64,000 nt of DNA from Larus michahellis (Eukaryota > Chordata > Aves > Charadriiformes > Laridae), in the NCBI RefSeq assembly GCF_964199755.1, contig NC_133898.1, positions 31,437,985 through 31,501,984 of the forward strand. Direction: 5' to 3'. A program made the position numbers and the translations under genes. Below are positions 36,956 through 48,790 of this stretch, piece after piece (the stretch's first letter is position 1; each line of letters opens with the position of its first letter). Below the pieces are notes generated by a model, which saw only the letters and a list, made by a program, of their open reading frames with translations, searched no databases and was not told the origin of the DNA.

Positions 36956-37769
36956 CAAAGGAAACAACACTGGGACATGTAAGTTTGATGCAGATGACTG
37001 ATTATTGAAAAATATGTATTTGTATGCGTGAGAAATAGGACAAAATAAAAACCAGGAATACAATCTCCATTAGATTTAAAGAAGTGCTTGGATTCAGATT
37101 TTTTTTCGATTCTGCTCCAATGGGTCTTGTTCCAGACCAGATTTAAAACTACACAAATAGCTGCCCTTCTCCATTTCCCACTTTTCAAGATGGCAAAAAT
37201 TTCAGGAAAATCAGATTGATCTGTGAGATTACTGGCACTGTGGAAACTGAGAGCATATCAGTATGATTAGGACCTTTTTCGTGATTACTGAAACATCAGA
37301 CTTTTCCCTTGATTTGGCCTCAAAATGTAAACTTTGATCCTGAGCCTAAAATATATCCTGTTCTAACGTAGTTATCTCTAACCTGAACCACAACCGGCAT
37401 CCTGAAATGTATGCTCTGGGATCAGCAGCGAGCCCTCTAAGTCACGCTATCAGCACAGAAAGGCTTTAAGATTGACTTAAGTAGGCACTGGGAAAGCTGG
37501 GGTGCCCCTGTTCTCCCTGTACGTAACATTGAGGGAAACAGCCTGGGAAAAAAGGGACCACGAGCACAACAAGGCATAATCCCTGCTGGGTTCACATCCT
37601 CCTTGGGCAGCAGGCATCTATATGCAATTGAGAGCAAGAGCTGAACTAATATCCAGATGGATTCCTCAAGGTACGGGGAAACTCTTCACCAGACAGAGGC
37701 ATGGCTATGCGCAAGAGACACGATCGCTTTTTATTTCTCCCTCTCTGCCTTCCTACAGAAGCCCTAATC
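36956..37769. other. Gene-free sequence
   Basis: No feature called; ORFs of 77 and 66 codons show nothing recognisable. Confidence 0.55.
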
Positions 37770-37985
37770 ACAAAACGTGCCATTTTTGTCTAAAATGATT
37801 TTGAGAGTAATGCTGTGGATTTATGCGGATTACTTTATGCAACTGTTGGCAGTGTCAACAGCAAAAGATGACCTTTCAGTGTATGTTTCTATTTGCAGTG
37901 TTCGTAAAACCTGGACAATCTGCAGTTACAAAAATGAACAGATAGATCTGGAGGCGTTTGATTTACATTCTCAGTCTTGACTGTC
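37770..37985. promoter_or_regulatory. Candidate conserved non-coding element
   Basis: A short block with few repeats and factor-like words (GTGTCAACAG, GATGACCTTTCAG, TTTATGCGGATTACTTTATGC). A 67-codon ORF (37777-37980) covers nearly all of it, so a short exon cannot be excluded, but I see no convincing coding signature or splice pair. Confidence 0.25.
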
Positions 37986-38925
37986 TACTAATATGCTGGT
38001 TCTCACTACCTGTATCCTTTAAATTGTCACAGACACCCCCCAACAAAAAAAAAAAAAGTCTGCACTGCACTGAAAACCTTTAAAATAAATAGAAAATAAC
38101 TCTCTCCCCCCACCCCCACCCCAAGCACTCACATTTGTTCCTTCAAAATTAGGACTCAGCAAATAGTTGGAATACATCTGTACTCAGAGGAATCCACATC
38201 AGATCATAAATTTGTTCATGTTAAACACAAACATATGAATGCACTCTTATATCCAGGGACTATGGAAGGGTTTAGAATTTGCACACTTCGCTCTGTGTAA
38301 TGCCAGGGCAATGTTTCACTCATCTATGTAAATAGAAAGCAGGCTTGTTGCATTAAAGGCATAAGTATCCTTATGCTCTGCATAAACATCACAGGATTCA
38401 ATTTTGAGAAGGAATCACATAACTTGTCATATCTTTTATTGTGACTGACTTTGGTGATGGGCATACACAAACATATGATTTTCCACTCAGTGTATCAGCG
38501 TGTCTTTTGGTGTGCATTTGCTGCTAAAATAACAGGAAAAAAGATTAACCTCAGATATGCAAATAAGCTTAATTGAATAAAATGGGACAAATTACCCCAC
38601 TGTGGGAGCAGTTTCTGGTTTGGCTGTGCTGCACACACCACTAGAGCACCAGGAGAGGGCTTGTGTGGCTGCCCCTCACTCCTTCCCTCTTTTTCTGGGG
38701 GTGGTGGCAGAGCTGTACTGGGGCGACAGGTACCCCAGCACAGTGAAGCACTGTAGTACAGTGAAAGGGACACCAATTGCACTATGTTAGCCCACCTGAG
38801 TGTAATTTAGAGACACCTGAAATTACCTGTCTCTCCTGAGAGCCCCAGTTTGGCTACTCAAAAAAAAAAAGAAAAAAGATTTCATTAAAAATAACAACTT
38901 CCCCCTTAAAGTTTATAACGCTTGT
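37986..38925. other. Gene-free sequence with homopolymer tracts
   Basis: Holds A13 at 38045-38057, a C-rich tract at 38101-38123 and an A-rich tract at 38860-38878. A 95-codon minus-strand ORF (38495-38782) overlaps a plus-strand one of 62 codons; neither is recognisable. Confidence 0.6.
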
Positions 38926-39307
38926 CATAGAATCATGGAAGCATAGAACGGTTCAGGTTGGAAGGGACCTTAAAGATCACCTAGTTCCAACCGCCCTGCC
39001 ACGGGCAGGGACACCTCCCACTAGACCAGGCTGCTCAAAGCCCCATCCAGCCTGGCCTTGAACACTTCCAGGGATGGGGCATCCACAGCTTCCCTGGGCA
39101 ACCTGTTCCAGTGCCTCACCACCCTCACAGTAAAGAATTTCTTCCTAATGTCTCATCTAAATCTGCCCTCTTTCAGTTTAAAACCATTACTCCTCGTCCT
39201 ATTGCTCCACTCCCTGATAAAGAGTCCCTCCCCATCTTTTCTGTAGGCCCCTTTTAGGTACTGGAAGGCTGCTGTAAGGTCTCCCCGGAGCCTTCTCTTT
39301 TCCAGGC
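38926..39307 (-). mobile_element. CR1 LINE fragment, 5'-truncated
   Basis: A minus-strand CR1 copy. The 3' end at the low coordinate reads 'catagaatcatggaagcata', then 'ggttggaagggacctt', and carries the longer GC-rich 3' segment ('ctgccacgggcagggacacc'). Reading leftward on the minus strand from 39305, the end of ORF2 can be followed (LEKR, GDL, YLKG, then FRxDIRK, RHWNRLPREAV, SLEVFKARL); an in-frame TGA at the x position shows it is dead. The similarity stops sharply at 39307 and five bases later begins a 43-bp stretch copied inverted from 1 kb downstream. The relatively intact sequence suggests a younger insertion than the 28-kb copy. Confidence 0.95.
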
Positions 39308-39312
39308 GAGAA

Positions 39313-39355
39313 GAGATTTTATAGCTGTGTGATGCAGATCACAAAACCCTAGCTT
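39313..39355 (+). repeat. Left arm of a 43-bp inverted repeat at the CR1 5' junction
   Basis: The arm starts GAGATTTTATAGCTGTGTGA and ends ACAAAACCCTAGCTT. It matches the reverse complement of 40367-40409 at 42 of 43 positions; the single difference is T at 39340-ish against C. The arm lies five bases from the truncated end of the CR1. It is best read as filler DNA copied during CR1 integration; a transposon terminal repeat is the alternative. Confidence 0.95.
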
Positions 39356-40366
39356 CGGCCTCCTCTTTGTCACTGCAAAGAAGAGGGTAAATGTGAAAAC
39401 AGTTGACACGCAAGGCCCCAGAATCGAGTCTCTGCTAAGATCATTAACGACGTGCTTGTAGGTTTTCAGTGTTTGGCAGTTGTAAGGTGACCTTGGGCTC
39501 TTGGCTCATGTGGGGTGGGCAGTGCTGGTGGCATGGGAGATGCCTTTGGAAGATCTCTCTCAAGCCACCTGGAGCTGCAGGAGGAGGGCAAGAGATCGTT
39601 GGTAGAGCCTGTCCTCAGGCTCTCTATTTATGTTATACCATTTAAAAAATGTTTTAAAAAAAAGGGTATGGTTCAGTATGTTCATAGTGTTAAAGAAACG
39701 TGTCTGAAAACGAGCCACTTACTGATGAGGGAAAGAAATCTAGAGGGGGAAAAAAAGTCTACTTTTAGAAGTATTTTTCATGGAATGTCATTTATAACTT
39801 TCCCACCCCTGAAGCTTTATACTTCCTCCCTTCCCTGGAAAAACTGGAAAAAAATATGGAGTCTAAAGAAACCTAATTGTATGTGTATGCCAGATTCAAG
39901 TTTTTTTAAGCCATCTACTTCTTGTGAGTTGTTTCCCTTGGGGCTATTATTTATCATCTTTTACAAAACAGATAAAGAGGATTTCCTGCTTCAAAAAATG
40001 TACAGCTTAGGGCCCAATACTAAAAAACGTTATTTAGAAGAGGACTCCCATTGAAGTCAATGGAATTCCTTGAATGAGAAAGCATTTGCAAGATCAACCA
40101 CTAGGAAGAGAAAGAAGTGTACAATAGATGACTGTAATACTGGGATAAAGTAACAAAATGAAAAGATGAGGAATGGTAATTTATAGTTGTGTAAAATTAT
40201 GGAAGATAATGAGAATATCTAGGGGCACGAGCTTTAAAAAACAAATTGTCTTCCTCAATTCAGCTATATGTCTCCATATGGTGAAGAAGTAGCTATGGGT
40301 TTTATCAGCCTTGCTAAAATAGCATTGGAGAAGTCACTCCAGGAGAAAATATAATCTAATCTAATC
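39356..40366. other. Spacer between the inverted arms
   Basis: About 1.0 kb. A 179-codon plus-strand ORF (39515-40054) occupies the middle. It is rich in Lys, Ser, Phe and Leu with A-tract-derived KKK runs, and I see no transposase or other domain; I do not call it a gene. The spacer contains a relic of an old palindromic repeat (40008-40090), which argues against the whole interval being a young DNA transposon. Three tandem TAATC-like units sit just before the right arm (about 40350-40366). Confidence 0.55.
40008..40090. repeat. Relic of a dispersed palindromic sauropsid-type repeat
   Basis: Starts with GGGCCCAATACT and has the core CCATTGAAGTCAATGG at 40048-40063 (seven-base arms around AG). 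Weak outward symmetry follows on both sides, ending near CAAGATCAACC. This resembles a short, non-coding, MITE-like repeat that I recall from bird, turtle and crocodile sequences. The copy is old and diverged. Confidence 0.45.
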
Positions 40367-40409
40367 AAGCTAGGGTTTTGTGGTCTGCATCACACAGCTA
40401 TAAAATCTC
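40367..40409 (-). repeat. Right arm of the 43-bp inverted repeat
   Basis: Starts AAGCTAGGGTTTTGTGGTCT and ends CTATAAAATCTC. It is the near-perfect reverse complement of 39313-39355. Under the template-switch reading, this right arm is the original and the left arm the copy. Confidence 0.95.
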
Positions 40410-42984
40410 CAATACCGGTTTTTCTTTATTTCATATGAAAATTAGTTTCTGAATCTGAAAAAAGATTTCTCTGAAATAGCAAATCAAAAGGGAACTGATG
40501 CGTTTCACTCTTATTGTCAGTGGGTGCCTCTCCTAGCATCAGAGAGTGATGAAGACAGTGTGAGGAGGAGTGGGTTGCCTTCTCTTAAAGACTCGCCCAT
40601 CAGTCAGTTGTACAGGCAGGACACAAGGGCTGGGTTTGATCACGTAGCAGTCAGGTACGGCCAATTTCATTACTTTTCAGCATCAGAGATATTAATCTCA
40701 TCTTCATAATTCTTACTTGTTCTTCAATTTTACTTAGGGATGTATGGTCTTTGTTTAAGATTGTGTCAAGATTTTCTTGGGTGACCTGGATTTACTTGGC
40801 CAGGCTGGATAGTGTTTTGGCTCTCTGGGCCAAAGTCGTTTCTTCATGAACCAAAATGACACAGATTGAAACCTTGAAGAACAGTTGCTAACAAAAGGCC
40901 TTTCTAGACTTTTAAAATGCTGAGCTTCTTTCTCGCCATCACTGCCGTTAAGGCAGTAGTAGCCTGTTGTTGTAGGTCTATGATGGGCTGAGCGCACAGG
41001 ACTGGTGGGACTCAGAGGGAGAAATAGCTTGTGTGCAGATGTGAAAAAGGATAAGCTACCAGGTATACAAGCTCTTCTTTAAGTGCGCAACATAAGTGAA
41101 ACTTTGGAGCAATTATTCCCAAAATGTATTTAACTTGACATTTTTTCCTTTTTTTTCAAGCTCCAAGAAGGGATTTTATACTTTTAAGTGTGCCCATTTG
41201 CTCAACAATATCAGGCAATCTGACAAAATATTCTAGCAATCTTGCTCTCTCTTGAAAGGACAATCACCATCCTAACGCATGTCTTGGGCTGAAACTGGTC
41301 ATAATAATCCCTGCAAACTGTTTATTCAATGAGCCCCTTTTCTTGGCTCTTGAAGAGTTTCTTTATAATCCTGCTTTTGACATTTGTAATTCTTGAGTTT
41401 GTGAGGTTTGCAAACACGTTTGATCTGGGAACTGCACCTACACAGTTTGTACTTGCTACTCTGAATTCACTTATCCAAGGTTTGTGATTGATCGTAACTC
41501 CATTTTGCTTGTTGGGCTGGATGATTTATGTGTGTATAGAGTATCTCTGCTTCTCTGCTTCCTATGCATTCAATTCAATTTATTTATTAAGCCAACTTCT
41601 GCTACTGGCCCAAGATACATGTTTTACAGATCTTTACAGCAAAGAATTTTCGTTGTGAGCACACAGAAAATGAAACACAACTAGAATTCCCCCAAAGCTA
41701 AAGGGCATTTTAACTCTTCTTTTTTTTTCTTTTTTCCCCACAGTGTTTAGATACTGGAAAATTCAAACACCTGAATTCAAACAGTGTTAAATATACGTAC
41801 TTTGCTTTTTTCTTTCTCTGTCCTGTCTGTCATACTAATGCAGAACTATAACACTCTAGAAATAATAATAGCAGCTAGGATTATCAGTTTGTTAACAAGT
41901 TTTTGTTAAAATGCACGTGAAACGGCACACTGTAACGGCTGAAGTAAAAGACACTGAAGAGGTTTGGTCAGCACCAAAGGTGCTGTATTAATCTGTATTA
42001 ATCTCTGCACTATCAGAAATCACTTTATTTTTTCATCTCTGGTGCAAGTTTCATGTAACTTTCCTGTGCAAGGCACCCAATATTTTTATCACCCTTCCTC
42101 TATGTAACCTCAAGCTTTTAAGTTACGGGGACTGTGACATTCTTGTAAAGAATATGATGAATAGGAAAATAACTCCAAAAAAGGTGTGGCAGGTTAAGAA
42201 AAACCTTTGCATGGCTGAATGCATTCACCTGCTTAGTTCCAGCTCTGTAGAGCCTTCCTAAGGAATTGAATTTATGTGCCTTACTTGCAAAGTGGCAGAT
42301 GAAAAAATTCTTGTATTCAACTCTTACGAGCCCTTCGTGGAGCGTAGCTGAGAGTGAGTACTGTGTTACTGTCATTCTCAGATTTGTTTTGGAGTGGTCT
42401 GCTCCAAAAGCATAGAGAGATATATATATATTTATATTTAGGTGTTTATGTTCGTAAATATACATATCAGCTCACACGCATGCTCATACTACAGAAAGAA
42501 AGTCCAGGCAATTAAATAATCACGAGAGATAGATTTGTTCCTGTGCATTACCAGAAATGAGAGTAACCATTATGCCTGTGGTTTCCTTCAGTTTCATCCT
42601 GGACAGTTCTGTTAGCAAAAATACATCTGTTTTCAGCACTATCAAAAAATAAAATCTATGGTTTTAACTTAAAATGTGACGGGATATTGCCTGGAATGTT
42701 TTCTCATATAGACAGTGTTATCTGAGTCCTTCCTTGGCAAGAAGTTCAATCTGAAGACAGTTCTCAGATGGTTTCGGCAGCTTAGTTTGCAATGCCTCTG
42801 GAAGCAGAGCGCCGTTGTCCTTGTAAGGAATTCCCCCTCCCCAGTCCCTCAAACTTTTTCATCATTTGGGAAACGGACACTTGACCATGAAATCTCTTTC
42901 AACTACTATAAGCAGTTCTGGAAATTAAAGAATTACCTGTTTACGATAGGCATTACTGACATAATCTGTGTCTAGAGGGACCCA
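40410..42984. other. Gene-free AT-rich sequence
   Basis: No gene recognised. Contains TGTATTAATC in tandem twice (41984-42003), a pyrimidine run at about 41718-41740 and a TA-rich tract at 42419-42440. The 115-codon minus-strand ORF (42118-42465) begins inside that TA-rich tract and has no domain. Confidence 0.55.
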
Positions 42985-43150
42985 TCTGCATCGTGTCATC
43001 CACGTGGCCTTCCCTGATGGTGGCAGCGTGGGATGCTGCAGCCCGGCTCAGCCCGCAGCCAGCGCCGAGATCCCCAAGCCCTCATGTTCATTAGCTGCGT
43101 TGGGGGAAGCCGCTGTCGCAAGCTGTGGCACTCACGTGTGTGGGGATAGA
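42985..43150. other. Isolated CpG-rich patch
   Basis: About nine CpG dinucleotides cluster in roughly 150 bases, in a window that is otherwise CpG-poor. A 100-codon plus-strand ORF (42968-43270) crosses it and reads as alanine-, proline-, cysteine- and serine-rich sequence with no domain. It is far too small for a standard CpG-island promoter. It could be an unmethylated regulatory site, a small exon or a recently inserted GC-rich segment. Confidence 0.5.
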
Positions 43151-46100
43151 TTAAGCCTTTCGCAACCTACAAAGAGCAACCTAAAAACAGACCACATGGA
43201 AGAGCTATGTCACAAATTTCAGAGGCTTTTCTTTTTTCTTTTCTATTTTTTGAGAGACCAGCACTCATAAAGCAGTGTTGAGAGGGCATTATAGTAAGGA
43301 AGCAAGCAGTAAATTTGTAGGTTTGCTTCTAACAGCTGGTTTGGGAGGGGCCGGCCATTAGGACAGAGAAGGAGAAATGTGGGATGGGGGAGTGAAAGGG
43401 AGATTGTAATAACACTCATAATTAAAACGCTGCATTCTAGCTGCTGGGGAAAACAGTGCTGCAGATTTCTGGAAGAAATTTGATTCCAAGAAGTGCAAGA
43501 GGCCATGAGTGAAAATTCTTTCATAAGCAGGAAGTGAGAGAGGGAACTATAAGGAAATATTCTGTTTATTTTGGCCATCATTCTGAAAAAAAACTGCAGT
43601 AAAAGCAAAGAGAAATGGAAGAAAGAATATTGATAAATGATGTGTGAAAAGTACCTAGAATTTCGGGACAATGCAAAGCCTAATTATGAACATGAGTAAT
43701 TTATTCATGTGTTGTCCCGGAACTAATCGCTATTTTGCACTTTATTAGGAATGGAAACTTGCGTTGTCTCTTTCAAACATACGGTAGTTAGCTGATTAAT
43801 TGAGTGGTTTGTTCAGTAGTATGACCAGCTGTTATAAATGTTTTAGTAATTTTTTTGGCATTAAAAGTAAACAGGCCCTTTTTTGTCTTTTTGGCTTGGC
43901 CGAATAGGAAAGCACATAGCCAAACCTAGATCTTGTTTCATATCCTGAATTTTGTTTTGAAAGCATAGTAAAGCTAAATGTGTTGCTGTGTTTCTAAGCA
44001 ACTTCTCACAAGATGCAAAAAAAGGTACTTATTTTGCTATGTTTAAAAGTCCTTTTGATGTTGTATTTTGCTTTACCGGTTACCCTCCCACCGGCTGCAG
44101 CCACAGCTTAAGAGACATTTCTTGTAGACCCTTGAGACCTGGTTTTTGAAGGATCTGAGATGTATTTTTGGAGTAGGCCTCTTTTCCTGCTGGATTAATG
44201 TCAAGGAAGTAACTGGAAAGCGCCAGAGATTCTCACTGATTACGAGTCCAAGCCCTCCGAGGAACACCCCTGCTGACATTGCAGGTTACAGTTGAGATGA
44301 ATGGAGGCATATTCAAAAGTAGGAAAGGCTGTGTGGCAAGGGGCATGCGATTTCTTCTAGAACACTGAATCTCCTAAGAAGTTTGAGAACGGCTTGTGGC
44401 CATGAGAAGCGAGTTTGTCCAAATGCATCCCCAGCTGTGGGATGGCATAATTTGAGTGTCAGACGCCGCCTTTCGTTCAGATTTGGAAAGCTGAAGGCCA
44501 TCCACATTTGCGCTTGATTCCTTGCTGAGCCTGAAGATGCTGCTGGGCTGAAGAATGTCATTGTGTAGTTTCCATTGTCGGCTGTCACACTGCATATGTT
44601 TTGGGACTGATCTGAAGTTTTGTTTGACATCATGACTTTTATAAGAATCAAAACCCCCAAATCCCTCAGATGAAATCCATATGGCTTTGTTCACAGGCTG
44701 AAATAAAATCATGCTCACAGCCTTTACTGCAACTGAGGGATATTTGGTGGGAGTGGTTTTTTGCTTAATAAAAGTATAACGTTCAAATGCTTGAAATGTG
44801 GATATTATTAAGTACCTGCTCTGTGAGAATAACTCAAATGCTGTTTTATTCCCTGCCCCTTTCGTTAGTTCATATGCACAAGAGTCAGATCTGAGGCTGA
44901 CATGAGGAACGATCTCCGCAGCCTGGCATGGACCCAGCTTCGCTTGAACTCTGTTTTAGACATTATTGGGTTTTTGTCTGCATTTTGGCTCCTTGCAGCT
45001 CAGTGCTGAACATTTGGCATGATGTGTGGTAAGGGTTATTACGATGCACAGAGGTGAGGTAATTCACATCATTTCTGCAGTGTAGGCAAGTTTGCTTGGC
45101 TGCTAGAGCGGTTAAAGCAGGAAGCTTCCCGGTGTGCCGAGATGCTGATTACTAAGGGTCAGGCCTGCGCTCACCATGACATCATAAAACACAACCAGGG
45201 TCTGATTTATTTAAGAACTGTCATATCACTGGTTCTGTCAGGAGAAAAACAGAGGACAGAGAAGGTGAGGGGGAGCAGCAGGCGTTCACAGCGCGGGATT
45301 TATGTTGAAGAAGAAAACATTGACGGGTCCTTTGCCAATGATACAAGAAAAGTTTTAGATACGTGTGAGGCTGAGGTACAGAGTGGCACTCTTCCCTCCT
45401 TTTGCCGAGTCATTTCCAAAATGAAGAAAACATTAATAGCAAGTCTGGCATGAGAGGAAAGACTGTGACAAAGCTCTGGCCAAATATTTAGGCCTCCTTA
45501 GCTATTGCTCTGGGCAAATCCAACACCATTTGGCATGTGGGAAAGTGCGCAAGATTTGTGTACACATAAAGAAGCATTGCAGTCCCTTTTGAGGTAGCAC
45601 ATGAGAAAACCTCACAGGGATGTCTTCCAGACACAGCCACGGGCAAGTGGTTCTTCCACGGTCCCACTGCTGGGCTTCTGCGCCTCCTCTTCCCATAGAA
45701 ATATATTCCCTTATCTCTCCTCACAAAAATTATGTTTGGGTCCTGAAGATAACTCACACAAAAAACCTACTTTGTCAAGGCCATTAACACGACCCATGCA
45801 CTCTAAAAGCAATGGAAATTCCCATTTGATTGAGACTGTAGCATGAGTAAGGGAATAGATTTATAAATGGACAATGCAAATCTCTATACTGATAGAGTAC
45901 ATCTCAGCTTTTCCATACAGCCAGTTGTAAAAGCATCTGCTTGGTGTAGCTAACATCCCACTTTAAGACCATTTTCCTGATTTGATGTGCTAGATTTCAG
46001 TTTCAGCTCTTCAGCATATCACATGGAAAACGTATCACAGGTTCTTATGCCAAAGAGTACTCAGCGTTTGGTTTGATACCCTACTGAGTTATTTCTGTAG

Positions 46101-47633
46101 TTCTAGTACTTCCTTTACTTTGCTGTCTCAAACACTTTTCAAGTGCAAAGTAGAACTTGCAACAGGCAGGTGGTACTGCTACAAAGGGTAAATTAGACAC
46201 AGGCAGCTTCACTGATTTTCCTGAAGACCTCCCAGTACAGGGCTATAAAGGCAAAAAAGGGTACTCCAGATTCTCTGCTCTGGTCAGGATACTACACAGC
46301 CCCTCATTTCCATGGTGATCAGAAAACCTGTCTTGAAAATCCTAGTTGGATCACAGGACTGAGAGTCCACAGACGTTAGAAGTAGAAAATAGTAACGAAC
46401 ACCAACTATTGCAGGTGGGGACAAAGCTCCAGAACTCACATCAGTTCTCTGGGTCACTTCAGAGGCAGCCCTTCAGGTCCCGAGTGCTTAATTAAAAAAT
46501 TAATTAATTAACTTTCGTTAGTCTTTTACAAGCCATATAGATCCCCACATGCTCCCCACCTTTTTCCTTGCTTCTCTCCTCCTCAAGACTTGGATGAGTG
46601 TCCTGCACCCAGGGGTGAGTGAGTAGCTCTGAAAGATGGGTCTGACCCATCTGGGTTTTTAACGCTAACCTGGGGGAAGCACAAAGGAAAGCTGAAGTTG
46701 GCACTATCAGAAAAATTAACTGATGTCGTCGGGAAGGTTTTGATTATTTGTTAATAATCTAAAATGCAATTTTACTGTGTATTCATTTAGGACTTAGCAG
46801 TGGCAGCTGTACTACCTGGTACTTTAAATAAGCCGTTCTGCTGAAATAAATGTGTATATGTAGCCCGGTACAAGAGAACTTCCAGAGAGTAAGTCTCATC
46901 TGGGCTGATGTACATATCTGAGTTTCAGAATGCTTTTTAGGAGGAGAGTGCTGAGGAGTAGAGTGAAGAAATGATTCCTCTTAAAATGGATTTATAAACC
47001 ACTCTTGAATTCACCTGCAATAGATTTTCCATCTTTAAGTGAAGATCCTGCCTCAAGGTGATGAGGGCTTGCTCCAAACACATCCTTTTTCCATAGATCA
47101 CTCCCATGCCCAGTTAAAGGCAGTGGGCATAACAACTAAATTTTTGTTCGTTTTGTACAAATAGCCCCGGTACTCTAGAAACACATTTGATGGTGAGAGC
47201 GCATTGATATCTTTTGACACTGTTACCCACAGGGATGCTGAGGAATATTTTTCCTTTCTATATTGCGTGCAGCAAAGACAGGTGGAGACCATTACGGAGG
47301 TGCTAGAATCTGTTGTTCACTTTTGTTATTTGTGATGATGACCTGAGCCAGGGAAGGAAACAAATACATGGGGTGCGTTTTTCTCTTTGTATGCACTGAA
47401 AGCGTGCATTTTTTAGGTGTAGGAGAGGAGATGTCTCTATCCCGATCCCATTCTGTCAGCCTAATGTTGCCATTTGAGCTTGTGTTTTACCTCTTTTCCT
47501 CTGTTTAAAAATGGCTGTAACTAAAAACTGGCTTGCTACATTCGTTTCAGAAATGAAGAGGAGAGCAGTGACTTTTCTTTATACACCCTGAAAATTCTCT
47601 GAACTGCTCAGAGCTGTTCCCAGCCCTGCATCA
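43151..47633. other. Gene-free sequence
   Basis: No gene recognised. Longest ORFs are 142 codons (minus, 43243-43671) and 115 and 114 codons (minus, overlapping, 44313-44718); none has recognisable features, and the last two are open in two frames at once. The part around 43780-44040 is AT-rich with TGATTAATTGAG and GGCATTAAAAGTAAACAGG words and might be a further weak conserved block. An ATTAAAAAATTAATTAATTAA run spans about 46491-46511. Confidence 0.5.
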
Positions 47634-47704
47634 AGAGGAAGGTCTGGCTTGAGGGAGGAGTAGGCAATTGAAGCCTACTCCTCCCTCAAGCCAGACTTTC
47701 CTCT
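47634..47704. repeat. Long hairpin with 32-bp arms
   Basis: Arms at 47634-47665 and 47673-47704 are complementary at 31 of 32 positions around the seven-base loop AATTGAA. The arm starts AGAGGAAGGTCTGGCTTGAG. The single mismatch (G against A in the copied sense) would be a G-U pair in an RNA of the plus strand. The size is in the range of a microRNA precursor, yet the arms match almost perfectly, as in a recent snapback duplication. I recognise no known microRNA seed. Confidence 0.95.
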
Positions 47705-47827
47705 AATTGAAGTCAGTGGGAGCTCCAGATGCTTTACCTTACAAATCAGAACCTACCTGTCTCTAGTGTTATCTCTTTTTGATTTGAGAAATATTTAGGC
47801 CTTGTCAGAATTGTTCCACTAAAAGTA
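47705..47827. other. Short gap after the hairpin
   Basis: Begins AATTGAAGTCAGTGGGAGCT, which resembles the core of the dispersed palindromic repeat. It shares AATTGAAG with the loop of the hairpin just upstream. Confidence 0.4.
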
Positions 47828-47940
47828 AAAAAAACAAAACAAAAAAAAACCAAAACAAACAAACAAAAAAAACCAAAAAAACAAACCCCAAAAAACCCCA
47901 CCACCACCACCAAAAAAACCCAAAAACTAAACAGACCCCA
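47828..47940. repeat. A/C low-complexity tract
   Basis: About 110 bases of A and C almost only: CAAAA, CAAAC and CCAAAA units, then an (ACC)n-like run of four or so units. It accounts for the 71-codon minus-strand phenylalanine- and glycine-rich ORF at 47746-47961, which is spurious. Confidence 0.9.
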
Positions 47941-48589
47941 CCAACTGTATAATTCAAACATTCCTCCTGCTGCAATCCTGTATTTTTATGGAGAGGGTAT
48001 AGGAAGTCCCGTGTTTCTGCACGCAGTGAATGGCAGTGGGTGTGTTATTTTTGCTCAGAAATGAAAGGCTGGCTTTGCAGGGGTTATCTCTCTCAAGAAA
48101 GCACTTGCCTTTTATCCTCATTCAGGGTTGAAGGATGGGGAGCCACGCTGTGAGCCAGCAGCAGCCAGAGTGTTGTGGCTGGCTATCGGAGCCACAGCCT
48201 GGCTGTGCCTCTCCCTGCTCCTTCCCTGGGGCTGGTAGAGACTTGCAGCACAGTCAGGGTAGGGAAAACCCTGGTGAGAGAGGGAGAGAGGCTAAAATCA
48301 GGCCCCTCTCACTTCCTTGGAAGAACAGAGATGCTCAGGCCCTCGTCCCTGCTTGAGCAAATATTGCCATGCTGAGTGATGAGGCGAGGTTACTGCTGAA
48401 CTGACTGTTAAAGACTTTTATTTCTTCCAATAGAATGCACCCTTGGACTGTATGTTTGGTCCAGACAGGAAAGAACACAGGGGCCAGACAGAGAAAGGCT
48501 TGCTCTTAAAAAAATCTCATTCCTCTGTATTCCTGTGCGGCTTTAGTTGGCAAGCAAGTATTTAATGGACAGGCTATAAGGGGCCTCCC
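47941..48589. other. Gene-free GC-richer sequence
   Basis: Two overlapping plus-strand ORFs (73 and 66 codons, 48135-48375) reflect a GC-richer patch. No domain recognised. Confidence 0.5.
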
Positions 48590-48790
48590 TATGACAGTAT
48601 AAAGAAATTGTATCTTAATTAACATTAGTCATTAGAAAATCACCACGAAGGACTAATTTTATTCCATTTTAGTGGTCCCCATTACATCCTGTATATAAAT
48701 CACAGTATTTTTCTTAAATTCACAGTCTTTGTTCCAGGGCTTAGTTGTATAGTAATGCAGCTAGGGAATTGCTCCTTGCATATTAATTAG
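48590..48790. promoter_or_regulatory. Candidate conserved non-coding element
   Basis: Short AT-rich block with TTAATTAACATTAGTCATTAG, GGACTAATTTTATTCC, TATAAATCACAG and CATATTAATTAGATGAGG, without repeats or ORFs. The density of homeodomain cores is high. Inference from composition only. Confidence 0.35.

Noticed and set aside
39515..40054. 179-codon ORF between the inverted arms, considered as a transposase
   Set aside because: No DDE or zinc-finger pattern, lysine runs come from A tracts, and an old repeat relic overlaps its end.
43243..43671. 142-codon minus-strand ORF with phenylalanine- and leucine-rich start
   Set aside because: The hydrophobic run comes from A/G-rich sequence read antisense; no domain.
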